Positions 1-8,469 are shown, counted from the stretch's first letter. The stretch: DNA of 64,000 nt from Kitasatospora sp. SUK 42 (GCF_015776785.2 NZ_LFMD02000003.1:1112017-1176016); one strand, 5' to 3'. Notes: generated from the sequence alone by a model not told the origin. A program made the numbers and translations.

Positions 1-2
1 CG

Positions 3-104
3 GACCGGGCGCGGTGCGAGCAGGAGCGGCCGGCCCTCGACGGCGACCGGGCCGACGCGGACCACCGGGCCGCCTGCCACCATCCGGAGGACTCGTCGGA
101 CTGA
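3..104 (+). CDS. Oligopeptide/dipeptide ABC transporter ATP-binding protein, C-terminal fragment
   Basis: Only the last 33 codons lie in the window; the frame is open from base 3 to TGA 102-104. The visible tail has a Cys, an ERPAL motif and an HRAACHHPE motif, as in the C-terminal oligopeptide-binding extension (oligo_HPY) of DppD/DppF/OppD/OppF ATPases. Such ATPases energise peptide import at the cytoplasmic face of the membrane. The nucleotide-binding domain lies outside the window, so dipeptide, oligopeptide or nickel specificity cannot be judged. Confidence 0.7.
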   Translation, partial: DRARCEQERPALDGDRADADHRAACHHPEDSSD

Positions 105-131
105 TCACATTGAGTGCTGGCATGAATGCGA

Positions 132-160
132 TTCGGTGGATCGGCCTGGTGGCGTGTACT
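132..160 (+). promoter_or_regulatory. Candidate promoter of first tRNA-Lys
   Basis: TTCGGT (132-137) and TGTACT (155-160) are 17 bp apart and end 17 bp before the mature tRNA. The -10 and the leader up to the tRNA are nearly the same as upstream of the second tRNA-Lys copy, which supports their being functional. Confidence 0.5.
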
Positions 161-177
161 GTCTTCCACGTCAGCAA

Positions 178-251
178 GCGCCGCTAGCTCAGTTGGTTAG
201 AGCAGCTGACTCTTAATCAGCGGGTCCGGGGTTCGAGTCCCTGGCGGCGCA
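178..251 (+). tRNA. tRNA-Lys (anticodon CTT), copy 1
   Basis: A 74-nt cloverleaf can be folded by eye. The 7-bp acceptor GCGCCGC pairs with GCGGCGC, discriminator A is at 251, and the D arm contains AGTTGGTTA. The anticodon stem GCTGA/TCAGC holds loop CTCTTAA (anticodon CTT, reads AAG), and the T loop is TTCGAGT. CCA is not encoded. It is identical base for base to the copy at 2978-3051. Confidence 0.97.
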
Positions 252-262
252 CATGGCAAGGT

Positions 263-304
263 CTCAGGCCGTCCACTCCGGTGGGCGGCCTGAGGCGTTT
301 CCGG
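263..304 (+). terminator. Rho-independent-type hairpin after tRNA-Lys 1
   Basis: A 14-bp stem (CTCAGGCCGTCCAC with GTGGGCGGCCTGAG, one G-U) closes a TCCG tetraloop and is followed by GCGTTT. It lies 11 bp after the tRNA. Confidence 0.7.
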
Positions 305-322
305 GGGTGGTAGACCTTCCCC

Positions 323-973
323 GTGACCTCCGCCGACATCCGCCCCCTGCCCGAGGAACTCCTGCTGCTCTGCGCCGACCCGGCGCGCGGCCGGTTCCTC
401 AACCCGTCCTCCCACCTCAACCAGGTGATCGCCGGCGCCGTCCTCGCCGAACTGCTCCTGACCGGCGCGATCACCGTCGAGAAGCAGCGCATCACCGGCT
501 ACCAGCCCTTCGGCGCGACGGACGAGGTCGCGGCCGGGGTGCTGGCCCGGCTGGAGTCGAAGGGCAAGAGCCGCTTCCGGCCCTGGCTCTTCGAGGCGGT
601 CCGCTGGATACCTGAGCGGCCCGGCTACCGGTTCCACCTCGACCGGCTGGTGGCACAGGGGTACTACACCGTCGAGGAGAAACGCTTCCTCGGCCTGCCG
701 GTGCGGCGCCACCTCCCGACCCGGCCCGACCTCGCGCGGCAGACGGCCGCGCGGGTGGCCGCCACCCTGCTGGCCCGCGACGGCGGGGCCGGACGGCCGA
801 CGGCCGAGCGGGACCGGCAGCTGGCCGGACTGATCGACGTGGCCGGACTGGAACGCCGCCTCTACCCCGGCCGGGACGGCGCACCGATCAGACGCGCCGC
901 CGGCCGTCTGGCCCGGGAGCTTCCCGTTCCGCAGGCGGTCCGGAAGGCCGTCGAGCGGATGTCCGGCAACTGA
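323..973 (+). CDS. GPP34 family phosphoprotein
   Basis: A 216-aa cytosolic protein of the GPP34 (Golgi phosphoprotein 3-like) family. The opening LPEELLLLCADPARGR followed by VLAELLLTGAI and a later KGYYTVEEKRF-like segment is typical. Eukaryotic relatives bind phosphatidylinositol-4-phosphate; the role of the many actinobacterial copies is not established. Length is normal for the family. The GTG start at 323 is the first in-frame start giving the conserved N-terminus; the ribosome-binding site is weak (GGGGGTGG about 12 bp upstream). It stands alone between a tRNA and convergent genes, so context gives no further clue. Confidence 0.88.
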   Translation: MTSADIRPLPEELLLLCADPARGRFLNPSSHLNQVIAGAVLAELLLTGAITVEKQRITGYQPFGATDEVAAGVLARLESKGKSRFRPWLFEAVRWIPERPGYRFHLDRLVAQGYYTVEEKRFLGLPVRRHLPTRPDLARQTAARVAATLLARDGGAGRPTAERDRQLAGLIDVAGLERRLYPGRDGAPIRRAAGRLARELPVPQAVRKAVERMSGN

Positions 974-987
974 GCCGGGAGGCCTCG

Positions 988-1065
988 GCGGGTCCGGCGG
1001 GTTCTCAGCGGGTCCGGCGGGTGTTCAGCAGGTCCGGCGGGTCCAGCAGGTCCGGCCGGTCCTCA
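988..1065. repeat. 20-bp tandem array ending at the stop codon of the alpha/beta hydrolase
   Basis: Four units lie at 988-1007, 1008-1027, 1028-1045 (two bases lost) and 1046-1065, consensus GCRGGTCCGGCSGGTNYTCA. The last TCA (1063-1065) is the reverse complement of the hydrolase TGA stop, so the array abuts and includes the stop. Confidence 0.85.
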
Positions 1066-1971
1066 GCGGGTGTCGAGGATCGCGGAGGCGACCGCGTCCG
1101 GGCGGTCGAACATCACCAGGTGCCCGGCCGGGGCCGTCGTCCGGTAGTCGGCTCCGAGCAGCGCGGCGAGCTCCCGCTGCTCGGCCAGCCAGGTCTCGGT
1201 GCGAACGGTCCGGCAGCCGTCGTCGGCGGCCAGCACGGTGACCGGCAGGTCCTCGGGCAGCGGCCGGGTGAGCCGCAGCTCGTCCAGCTCGGCGGCCATG
1301 TCGAGGAAGCGCCCGTTCTCCCGGAGCAGTGCGCGCAGCGCCCGCCCGGTGCGGTAGCAGTGCCGGACCAGCGGCGCCGGGGCGAGGTCCTCCCGGCGGA
1401 CGGTGGACAGCCGGGCGGTCACCCGGCGCACGGTCGGGCCGAACAGGTACGGCACCGCGAGGGCCCTCGCGGCGCCCGCCACCGTCCGGGCCGCCAGGTC
1501 GCGCACGGCGGGTGCCGGGTACGGGCGGGCCATCGGTGCGACGCTGCTGTCGACCAGGACCAGCCCGGCGGTCCGCTCGGGGTGCAGCCGGGCGAAGCCC
1601 TCGACGTGGAAGCCCGCGACCGAGTGGCCGGCCACGGTGCAGGGCCCGCGCAGCCCGAGGCCGTCCAGTACCGCCCGGATCCGCTCGGCCTCGCCGGCCA
1701 CCGTCGGGGCGGGCCGCCCGGTGGCGGGCTCGGCGGCGCTCAGCCCGTAGCCGGGCCGGTCGAAGCGGACGACGGTGCGGTACGGGGTGAGGAACGGGAC
1801 CACGAGGTCCCAGTCGAACCAGCTGCTGCCCAGACCTCCGGTGAGGAGGCAGACCGGCCCGCTGCCCTCGGTGCGGACGTGCAGCGGCACGCCGTCGATC
1901 CGCAGGAAGCACGCCCGGACCTCGGGTCCGTCGGGGGTGTCCGGGGTCCCCGGTCGGTTCGGGGCGGTCAT
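1063..1971 (-). CDS. Alpha/beta hydrolase
   Basis: A 302-aa cytosolic alpha/beta-fold hydrolase. It shows an oxyanion-region LLTGGLGSSWFDWD segment, RTVVRFDRPGYGLS, the nucleophile elbow GHSVAG and a late GHLVMFDRPD motif carrying the catalytic His. The substrate cannot be told. The ATG at 1971 is chosen because GGAGG lies 7 bp upstream and because it overlaps the stop of the DUF998 gene as ATGA, which implies translational coupling; longer in-frame starts would extend it with low-complexity Arg/Pro sequence. It is the second gene of a two-gene unit. Confidence 0.85.
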   Translation of the reverse strand: MTAPNRPGTPDTPDGPEVRACFLRIDGVPLHVRTEGSGPVCLLTGGLGSSWFDWDLVVPFLTPYRTVVRFDRPGYGLSAAEPATGRPAPTVAGEAERIRAVLDGLGLRGPCTVAGHSVAGFHVEGFARLHPERTAGLVLVDSSVAPMARPYPAPAVRDLAARTVAGAARALAVPYLFGPTVRRVTARLSTVRREDLAPAPLVRHCYRTGRALRALLRENGRFLDMAAELDELRLTRPLPEDLPVTVLAADDGCRTVRTETWLAEQRELAALLGADYRTTAPAGHLVMFDRPDAVASAILDTR

Positions 1972-2852
1972 GTCGGCCTCCGTTCCAGGGTCGGCCCGGC
2001 CCGCCACGGCGCCCCGGCGGGATCGTCCGGTCCATCGGGGAGGGCCTTCGAGCGGGGCCCTGCACCGCCCCCGGCACCGGCTCCTGAACCGGTCCCTGAA
2101 CCGACATCCGAACCGGCCTCCGAGCGGGCGACGCCGAGGGCCAGCACGCCCAGCCAGAGCGCGACCAGCAGCACCTGGAGCCGCTGGCCCGCGCCGAGCG
2201 CCCAGGTGCCGCGGCCGGTCTGGAAGGCCGCGATCGCGGCGAGGCTCCAGGCGGTGGCGAGCAGCTCGGCGCCGAGCAGCCAGGGCCCGAACCGGCGCAC
2301 CGGCGGCCACCAGCCGTGACGGCGGGCGGCCACGGTGAGCGCGGCCATCCCGGTGAGCGCGCCGAGCATGGCGAGACTGCTGCTGACGGCGTGCGCGGTG
2401 TGGGTGGCCGGGACGAGCCCGGCGGTCTCACGGGCGGCGCACATCTCGTCGCTGGTGGGAGTGCAGCTGAGCGGCAGCCGGGAGTCGGCGGCGGTCGCGG
2501 CGCCGAACAGGGCCAGGGCGGACCAGCCGACCAGCGCCCAGCGCCTGCCGCCGGGGCTCCCGGGGCTCTTCGCCTGTCCGGTGGCCAGGGCCACGACGGC
2601 GGCGGCGAACACGCAGAGCCCGGCGGCCAGGTCGGTGGCCCGGAAGAGCCCGCCCAGCGGCTGGTCCTCGGCGGCGAGTTCGCTGATGTACGCCTGCACC
2701 GGGTCCAGTCCGGTGCTCAGCACGACCTCCAGCACCCAGGCGGTGTACGCCACGGCGCTGAGCAGCAGCAGGGCCGCGACCGCCGTCCGCGCACGGGGCC
2801 GTCGCGGCCGGGGGCGTCGGGGGTGGGGGTGTCCGGGCTGGAGGCTGGGCAC
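1968..2852 (-). CDS. DUF998-family membrane protein
   Basis: A 294-aa integral membrane protein with about six hydrophobic segments. The family hallmark YISELAAEDQPLGGLFRATD sits after the first helix, and loop Cys residues (LSCTPTSDEMCAARET) follow the third. The basic Arg/Pro N-terminus is cytoplasmic; the C-terminus is a Gly/Ser/Ala tail whose DNA is repetitive. Start is GTG 2852. The function of DUF998 proteins is unknown. It overlaps the downstream hydrolase by ATGA, so the two are probably made together. Confidence 0.82.
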   Translation of the reverse strand: MPSLQPGHPHPRRPRPRRPRARTAVAALLLLSAVAYTAWVLEVVLSTGLDPVQAYISELAAEDQPLGGLFRATDLAAGLCVFAAAVVALATGQAKSPGSPGGRRWALVGWSALALFGAATAADSRLPLSCTPTSDEMCAARETAGLVPATHTAHAVSSSLAMLGALTGMAALTVAARRHGWWPPVRRFGPWLLGAELLATAWSLAAIAAFQTGRGTWALGAGQRLQVLLVALWLGVLALGVARSEAGSDVGSGTGSGAGAGGGAGPRSKALPDGPDDPAGAPWRAGPTLERRPT

Positions 2853-2932
2853 CGTTCCACCCTAACCGGCCGCGAACTTCGCCCCAACCGGGAGGAAACG
2901 GGCGCCCGGAGCATCGGGCGGGGAGGAGGTGG

Positions 2933-2960
2933 TTCGGGGCACACCTCGGACTCGTGTATT
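2933..2960 (+). promoter_or_regulatory. Candidate promoter of second tRNA-Lys
   Basis: TTCGGG (2933-2938) and TGTATT (2955-2960) are 16 bp apart and occupy the same position before the tRNA as in copy 1. The interval from the -10 to the tRNA differs from copy 1 at only a few bases. Confidence 0.5.
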
Positions 2961-2977
2961 GTTTTCCAGGTCAGCAG

Positions 2978-3051
2978 GCGCCGCTAGCTCAGTTGGTTAG
3001 AGCAGCTGACTCTTAATCAGCGGGTCCGGGGTTCGAGTCCCTGGCGGCGCA
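2978..3051 (+). tRNA. tRNA-Lys (anticodon CTT), copy 2
   Basis: Identical over all 74 nt to the copy at 178-251, with anticodon loop CTCTTAA and no encoded CCA. The two genes are in direct orientation, exactly 2,800 bp apart start to start. Confidence 0.97.
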
Positions 3052-3059
3052 CAGACATT

Positions 3060-3099
3060 GGGGAGCCTCTCGCAACAGCGAGGGGCTCCCCGATTTTTT
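3060..3099 (+). terminator. Rho-independent terminator after tRNA-Lys 2
   Basis: The 14-bp stem GGGGAGCCTCTCGC / GCGAGGGGCTCCCC has a 4-nt loop and is followed by ATTTTTT. It is one of the few canonical U-tract terminators in the window. Confidence 0.92.
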
Positions 3100-3273
3100 G
3101 GCCCTCGACGTCCGTTTTGTGTGTGATGTCGGTCTCGATTGCCGTTCCCACGGAGCCATCAGGCCCGTCCGGCGCGTCCTGGGCAGTAAACCGGAATCGG
3201 GACAAAGGTCCCTAACCGCCATTGTCCCCGTCCGTGCAGGCTGGCCCGGTCCGCCCGCAGGAAAGGCCGCGCT

Positions 3274-5742
3274 TTGTCCACAAACGCCCAGGGCGGCCGC
3301 CGCACGCCGTCGATCAGCCTCCGGCCGGTCAAACGGCTCAAGCGCTCCCCCGGCACGACCGGTTCCTCGTCCGGCGGCAAGAGCAGGAAGCCGCGGCGCC
3401 CCAAGCGCACCGGCTGGCGCCGGCTGATACCCACCTGGCGGATGACCCTGGTCGGACTCGGCTCCGCGCTGCTGCTCGGCATAGGCCTGTTCGCGCTGGG
3501 CATCGCGCTGGTGAAGGTCCCGGACGCGCACGCCGCCGCGACCGCGCAGAGCAACACCTGGCTCTACTCCGACGGCTCGGTGATCACCCGCACCGGCCAG
3601 ACCAACCGGCAGAACGTCGGCCTGGACAAGGTCTCCCCCGCCGCCCAGCACGCCGCGCTGGCCGCCGAGGACCGCAACTTCTACAACGAGGGCGCGGTCA
3701 ACGTGCAGGGCCTGGCGCGAGCCGCCCTCAACACCGCCAAGGGCGAGGCCACCCAGGGTGGCTCCACGATCACCCAGCAGTACGTGAAGAACACGTACCT
3801 GAGCCAGAAGCAGTCGATCACCCGCAAGGTGAAGGAACTCTTCATCGCCATCAAGGTGGACGCCACCGAGAGCAAGGACGACATCCTCTCCGGCTACCTG
3901 AACACCTCCTACTACGGCCGCGGCGCGTACGGCATCCAGGCCGCCTCCCAGGCGTACTTCGGCATCGACGCCTCCGCGCTCAACGCCGCCCAGGGCGCCT
4001 ACCTGGCCACCCTGCTGAACGCCCCGAGCGCCTACGACGTGGCCACCGCGACCGAGGCGGGCAAGCAGAACGCCGTCAACCGCTGGAACTACGTGCTCGA
4101 CGGCATGGTCAAGGAGGGCTGGCTCTCCCCCGACGAGCGCGCCAAGACCACCTTCCCCGACGTCAAGGACCCGCAGCCCAACCCGGGCCTGTCCGGCCAG
4201 TCCGGCTACCTGGTGAACGCGGCCACCCAGTACCTCACCTCGAACGGAATCATCAACGAGACCGAGCTGGCCAAGGGCGGCTACACGATCAAGCTGACCA
4301 TCGACCCGAACCGCCAGCAGGCCCTGCAGGACTCCGTCCAGGCGCAGCTGCACGACACCCTGAACCCGGACAAGCGGAAGAAGGACGCGGCCGCCCAGGC
4401 CGGCGCGGCCTCGGTGGACCCGAAGACCGGTGCGGTCGTCGCCCTGTACGGCGGCGTCGACTACGTGAAGCACTACGTGGACAACGCGACCCGGCGCGAC
4501 TACCAGGCCGGTTCGACCTTCAAGGCGATCGCCCTGGCCGCCGCCTTCGAGAACAACGCCAAGACCCAGGACGGCCGGACGATCACCCCGCGCACCGTCT
4601 ACGACGGCACCAGCGGCCGCAAGGTCCGCGGCGGCAAGGGCACCCCGTACGCGCCGCCGAACGAGGGCGACAAGAGCTACGGCCAGATCTCCCTCCAGCA
4701 GGCCACCGACTGGTCGGTCAACTCGGCCTTCGCCCAGCTCGCGCAGGACACCGGGCTGCAGAAGGTCAAGGACACCGCGGTCGCGATGGGCCTACCCGGC
4801 AACACCCCGGGTCTGGACCCGGTGCCGTCCATCCCGCTGGGCGCGGCCACCCCGAGCGTGCTCGACATGGCCGGCGTGTACGCCACCCTGGACAACGGCG
4901 GCAAGCAGATCACCCCGTGGCTGGTGCAGTCGGTGGACCGCGAGGGCGAGAACGTCGCGCTGCCCGCGCACAAGACCACCCAGGCGATCAGCGAGGACAC
5001 CGCCAACCAGGTCACCTCGATGCTCCAGGGCGTGGTGAGCGACCAGGGCGGCACCGGCTGGCGGGCGAAGGCGCTGGGCCGCCCGGTGGCGGGCAAGACC
5101 GGCACCACCGACGACCAGAAGTCCGTCTGGTTCGTCGGCTACACCCCCGAGCTGGTCACCTCGGTCGCGCTGTTCGGCCAGGACCCGGGCAACGGCTCCC
5201 AGGTCAGCCTGAGCGGCGTCGGCGGGATCGACGGCGCGGCGGGCGGCCAGTACCCGGCGCAGATCTGGACCAGCTACATGAAGGCGGCGCTCAAGGGCCA
5301 GCCGGTGAGCGACTTCCCGACCCCGGCGGACGGCGGCGACTCCTCCGGTCCCGCCGACGTGCCGAGCGCCCCGAGCAGCCCGAGCAGTACCCCGTCGACC
5401 GGCTCCGCCACGCCGAGCACCGGCGCCGGCACCCCGCCGAACGACAACTCCGGCGCGAGCTCGCCGTCGGGCGGCACCGGCTCCGGGTCCGGTTCCGGGT
5501 CCGGTTCCGGGTCTGGCTCCGGCTCCGGCTCCGGCTCCGGCGGGGCGACCACCGCGCCGACCGCTCCCTCGACCACCCAGCCGACCACCCAGCCCACCCG
5601 GCCGACCCGGCCCACCAACCGGCCGACCACGCCCACCCAGCCGACCGCTCCCCCGACCACGCAGCCGACCACCCAGCCCACCGGCGGGTCGGACTCGCTC
5701 GCGGGGGCGGGAGCCGGGGCCGGGAGCGGCTCCGGGAACTGA
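3274..5742 (+). CDS. Class A bifunctional penicillin-binding protein (transglycosylase/transpeptidase)
   Basis: An 822-aa type II membrane protein that polymerises lipid II into glycan strands and cross-links peptides outside the membrane. A basic cytoplasmic tail (1-56) and one helix (about 57-80) precede the GT51 domain, with catalytic Glu in AEDRNFYNEG (E132), QGGSTITQQYVKN and a YYGRGAYGIQ motif. The transpeptidase domain has SxxK in GSTFKA (S414, K417), SVNSAF and KTGTT (K608). The TTG start is set by AGGAAAGG 8 bp upstream. After the domain come about 10 Gly-Ser dipeptides and a Pro/Thr-rich wall-spanning tail. A paralogue sits at 60151. Confidence 0.95.
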   Translation: MSTNAQGGRRTPSISLRPVKRLKRSPGTTGSSSGGKSRKPRRPKRTGWRRLIPTWRMTLVGLGSALLLGIGLFALGIALVKVPDAHAAATAQSNTWLYSDGSVITRTGQTNRQNVGLDKVSPAAQHAALAAEDRNFYNEGAVNVQGLARAALNTAKGEATQGGSTITQQYVKNTYLSQKQSITRKVKELFIAIKVDATESKDDILSGYLNTSYYGRGAYGIQAASQAYFGIDASALNAAQGAYLATLLNAPSAYDVATATEAGKQNAVNRWNYVLDGMVKEGWLSPDERAKTTFPDVKDPQPNPGLSGQSGYLVNAATQYLTSNGIINETELAKGGYTIKLTIDPNRQQALQDSVQAQLHDTLNPDKRKKDAAAQAGAASVDPKTGAVVALYGGVDYVKHYVDNATRRDYQAGSTFKAIALAAAFENNAKTQDGRTITPRTVYDGTSGRKVRGGKGTPYAPPNEGDKSYGQISLQQATDWSVNSAFAQLAQDTGLQKVKDTAVAMGLPGNTPGLDPVPSIPLGAATPSVLDMAGVYATLDNGGKQITPWLVQSVDREGENVALPAHKTTQAISEDTANQVTSMLQGVVSDQGGTGWRAKALGRPVAGKTGTTDDQKSVWFVGYTPELVTSVALFGQDPGNGSQVSLSGVGGIDGAAGGQYPAQIWTSYMKAALKGQPVSDFPTPADGGDSSGPADVPSAPSSPSSTPSTGSATPSTGAGTPPNDNSGASSPSGGTGSGSGSGSGSGSGSGSGSGSGGATTAPTAPSTTQPTTQPTRPTRPTNRPTTPTQPTAPPTTQPTTQPTGGSDSLAGAGAGAGSGSGN

Positions 5743-5762
5743 CGTTCCGCCGAGTGGGTACC

Positions 5763-5790
5763 GCGCCCGGGGGCTGATGCTCCCGGGCGC
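5763..5790 (+). terminator. Hairpin after the penicillin-binding protein
   Basis: A 12-bp stem GCGCCCGGGGGC / GCTCCCGGGCGC (one G-U) closes a TGAT loop, 21 bp past the stop. No U-tract follows, as is usual at this GC content. Confidence 0.6.
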
Positions 5791-5880
5791 CGGCGTTCCC
5801 GGGGCCGGCATCCCTGGGGGCGGCGTTCCCGGGATCCCGCGCTCCCGGGCCGGCGTTCCTGGGGCCGGCGTTCCTGGATG
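5791..5880. repeat. Degenerate GC-rich tandem repeat
   Basis: Four or more imperfect copies of CGGCGTTCCYGGG separated by 10-20 bp of similar GC-rich filler lie between the PBP terminator and the promoter region of the EamA gene. No coding sense. Confidence 0.6.
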
Positions 5881-5971
5881 GGCGATTGCGCCGTTGCGCA
5901 CAGTTGCGACCAGGACCAAATGACGGAATGGCGCCTTACCCAAGCGCCGCTCCGACTGTCAGAATGCGGCC

Positions 5972-7054
5972 GTGCACCGATCAACGGCCTCGCCCACCCA
6001 CCCTCCGGGCAGAACCCTCGGCCTCGGCCTCGCGCTGGTCTCCGCGTTCGCCTTCGGCGGTTCCGGCACCGCGGCCAAGCCGCTGATCGAGGCCGGGCTG
6101 TCACCACTGCACGTGGTGTGGCTCCGGGTCACGGGCGCGGCCGTCGTCCTCCTTCCCATCGCCTACCGGCACCGGGACGCCGTCCTGCGCCGCCCCGGCC
6201 TGCTGCTCGGCTTCGGCCTGCTCGCCGTGGCCGGCGTCCAGGCCTGCTACTTCGCGGCGATCTCCCGCATCCCGGTCGGCGTCGCCCTGCTCATCGAGTA
6301 CCTCGGGCCGCCACTGCTGATCGGCTACGTGAAGTTCGTGCAGCGCAAGCCGATCTCCCGGGGCGCGGCCATCGGCGCCGGCGTGGCGGTGGCCGGACTG
6401 GCCTGCGTGGTGGAGGTCTGGAACGGCCTGAGCTTCGACCCGCTGGGCGTGCTGTTCGGCCTCGGCGCAGCCTGCTGCCAGGTCGGCTACTTCGTGCTCG
6501 CCGACGCCGGCCGCCGCGGCGAGCGCCCGGTCGACCCGATGGCCGTCAGCGCGTACGGGCTGCTCATCGGCGCCGTCGTGCTCACCGCGTTCACCCGGCC
6601 CTGGCAGGCCGACTGGGGCAAGCTCGGCGGTTCGGTGGTGATGAACGGGCACACCCTGCCCGCACTCGTCCCGGCCGCCTGGATGGTGCTGATCGCCACC
6701 GTGCTCGCCTACCTGACCGGCGTGGTCTCCGTCGGGTACCTCTCGCCGCCGGTCGCCGGGGTGGTGGCCAACCTGGAGGCCGTCGTCGCCACCGTGCTGG
6801 CCTGGGTCCTGCTCGGCGAGCACCTCGGGCTGCCGCAGATCACGGGCGGCCTGCTGGTGCTGGCGGGCGCCTTCGCGGCGCAGTCGAGCAAGCCGGCGGC
6901 GGTGGAGGCGGTACCGGGGGCGGCAGAGGCCTCGGGGGGCGGAGAGCCTCGGGAGGCTCGGGAGGCGCGGGAGGCTCAGGCGGCTCGGGAGCGGGTGGCC
7001 GCCGCCGAGCGCGAGGTCAGCGGCCGGTCCAGCCGAACCAGTCGAGGTGATTGA
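5972..7054 (+). CDS. EamA-family (DMT superfamily) transporter
   Basis: A 360-aa integral membrane protein with ten predicted helices in two EamA halves (about 15-140 and 155-300). The start of half one is FAFGGSGTAAKPLIEAGLSP, and half two carries an ANLEAVVATVLAWVLLGEHL box. Relatives export amino acids, nucleosides or metabolites, or are of unknown substrate. Start GTG 5972 gives a normal short N-terminus. The last 50 residues are a hydrophilic EAREAREAQ-type repeat that runs 38 bp into the convergent signal peptidase gene, so the two 3' ends overlap. Confidence 0.9.
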   Translation: MHRSTASPTHPPGRTLGLGLALVSAFAFGGSGTAAKPLIEAGLSPLHVVWLRVTGAAVVLLPIAYRHRDAVLRRPGLLLGFGLLAVAGVQACYFAAISRIPVGVALLIEYLGPPLLIGYVKFVQRKPISRGAAIGAGVAVAGLACVVEVWNGLSFDPLGVLFGLGAACCQVGYFVLADAGRRGERPVDPMAVSAYGLLIGAVVLTAFTRPWQADWGKLGGSVVMNGHTLPALVPAAWMVLIATVLAYLTGVVSVGYLSPPVAGVVANLEAVVATVLAWVLLGEHLGLPQITGGLLVLAGAFAAQSSKPAAVEAVPGAAEASGGGEPREAREAREAQAARERVAAAEREVSGRSSRTSRGD

Positions 7055-7871
7055 GCGGCCACACGACGCCCGACACCGGACCGACCACGTCGTCCACCGG
7101 CACGGCGCCGCCGCCCGGACCGCGCTGGTGGTAGCGGGAGTCGGCCGAGTCGCTGCGGTGGTCGCCCTCCACCCAGACGTAGCCCGTGGGCACCGTCACC
7201 GGGCCGAAGTCCAGGCCCGCGCAGGAGTCGTCGCCGGGGTGCAGGTACGGCTCGTCGACCTTCTTCCCGTCGACGGTCAGCGTGGTGCCGTTGCACTGCA
7301 CGGTCTGGCCACCGGTCGCTATGACCCGCTTGACCAGGTAGTTGTCGTCCTTCGGCGGCACCAGCCCGACGAAGCTCAGCGCCGAGCTGACGGCGTTGGT
7401 GAACGGGTTCGAGTCCACCGGCTGCGGCGGCAGCCAGTTTCCCGGGTCCTTGAAGACCACCGGCTGCCCCGGCTCCGGCTTCCAGCCGGTCAGCGGCGCG
7501 AGCTTGTTCACCCCGACCCGGTCGCCGATCCGCAGGGTGTTCTCCATCGAGCCGGACGGGATGGAGAACACCTGGAACAGGCAGGTCTTGATCAGCAGCG
7601 CGATCACCAGGCCGACCGCCGCCATCGCGGGCAGCTCGATCCACAACGGCCGGGACTTGCGCCCCGCCCGGCGGTTCCGACGGCCACGCGAGCCGGAGGC
7701 GCGGCGGCGTGCCTCGGCACGGCCGCCGGGTGCACCGGGTGCGTCGGGTCCGCCGTGGGCGTCCCGGGCGTACGCGTCCCGGGCGTGCGTGGCGTCCTCG
7801 GCGTGCTCGGCGTCCTGCACGGCGGGATCGCTGGGGGCTCCGCTGGGCGTTTCGGGCAGGTTCACCGCCAT
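7017..7871 (-). CDS. lepB: Signal peptidase I
   Basis: A 284-aa type I signal peptidase that cleaves secretory signal peptides on the outer face of the membrane. A long disordered Asp/Ala/Arg N-tail (1-75) and one helix (about 77-98) precede box B SIPSGSMENTL (catalytic Ser108). The general-base Lys181 is in NYLVKRVIATGG, and box E GDHRSDSADSR follows. ATG 7871 has GGTGGAGC upstream. Streptomycetes usually carry several paralogues at one locus; this one stands alone. Its 3' end overlaps the end of the EamA gene by 38 bp, tail to tail. Confidence 0.95.
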   Translation of the reverse strand: MAVNLPETPSGAPSDPAVQDAEHAEDATHARDAYARDAHGGPDAPGAPGGRAEARRRASGSRGRRNRRAGRKSRPLWIELPAMAAVGLVIALLIKTCLFQVFSIPSGSMENTLRIGDRVGVNKLAPLTGWKPEPGQPVVFKDPGNWLPPQPVDSNPFTNAVSSALSFVGLVPPKDDNYLVKRVIATGGQTVQCNGTTLTVDGKKVDEPYLHPGDDSCAGLDFGPVTVPTGYVWVEGDHRSDSADSRYHQRGPGGGAVPVDDVVGPVSGVVWPLNHLDWFGWTGR

Positions 7872-8084
7872 CGTCGCTGCTCCACCTCTCCGGCTGGGGA
7901 AACCTGCACGCTACGCCAACCGGGGAGCCGCACGAAATCCGACATTTAGCCGCCCCCGACATCGCCGAGCGGGGAGCGCCCGCTCCGCCCGGCTCTCGGC
8001 GCTGCCGCCGGGGGCCGGTCACGGGTCGGCCCCGGGGCCGGTTCAGAACTGGTTCGGGGCCGGTTCGGGAGCTGGTTCAGGGGC

Positions 8085-8136
8085 CCGGCCCGGTCAGGGG
8101 GCCCGGTCAAGGGGCCCGGTCAGGGGGCCCGGTTCA
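8085..8136. repeat. 13-bp tandem array ending at the chorismate mutase stop
   Basis: Units of the type CCCGGTCAGGGGG place TCA at 8094, 8107, 8120 and 8134 (spacing 13, 13, 14). The last is the stop codon of the minus-strand chorismate mutase. A looser GGTTC-rich stretch precedes it from about 8038. Confidence 0.85.
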
Positions 8137-8469
8137 GGCGCGGGCGATGGCCTCGTGGTGGCGGATGACCTCGGCGATGATGAAGTTCAGGAATTTCTCC
8201 GCGAAGACCGGGTCGAGCTTGGCCCCGGCGGCCAGTTCCCGCAGTCGCTTGATCTGGTCCCGCTCCCGGGTCGGGTCGGCCGGGGGCAGCTTGTGCTCGG
8301 CCTTGAGCCGGCCGACCCGCTGGGTCGCCTTGAAGCGCTCGGCCAGCATGTGGACCACTGCGGCGTCGATGTTGTCGATGCTCTCGCGCAGGCTGGTCAG
8401 CTCAGCCCGTACCGCGTCGTCGATCCCCTCCGGCAGGCCGGCGTCGGGGGTCGTGGGCTGGTCCGTCAT
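8134..8469 (-). CDS. Chorismate mutase (AroQ-type)
   Basis: A 111-aa all-helical protein of the CM_2 fold, which rearranges chorismate to prephenate for phenylalanine and tyrosine synthesis. The opening helix LRESIDNIDAAVVHMLAER, the KATQRVGRLKAEHKLPPADP turn with the active-site Arg and Lys, and the ending EKFLNFIIAEVIRHHEAI match actinobacterial AroQ. ATG 8469 removes the low-complexity part of the longer open frame. It is a stand-alone enzyme with no fused prephenate dehydratase. Confidence 0.92.
   Translation of the reverse strand: MTDQPTTPDAGLPEGIDDAVRAELTSLRESIDNIDAAVVHMLAERFKATQRVGRLKAEHKLPPADPTRERDQIKRLRELAAGAKLDPVFAEKFLNFIIAEVIRHHEAIARA

Noticed and set aside
178..3051. tRNA-bounded integrated element
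   Set aside because: Both tRNA copies are complete and no integrase, recombinase or foreign-looking gene lies between them.
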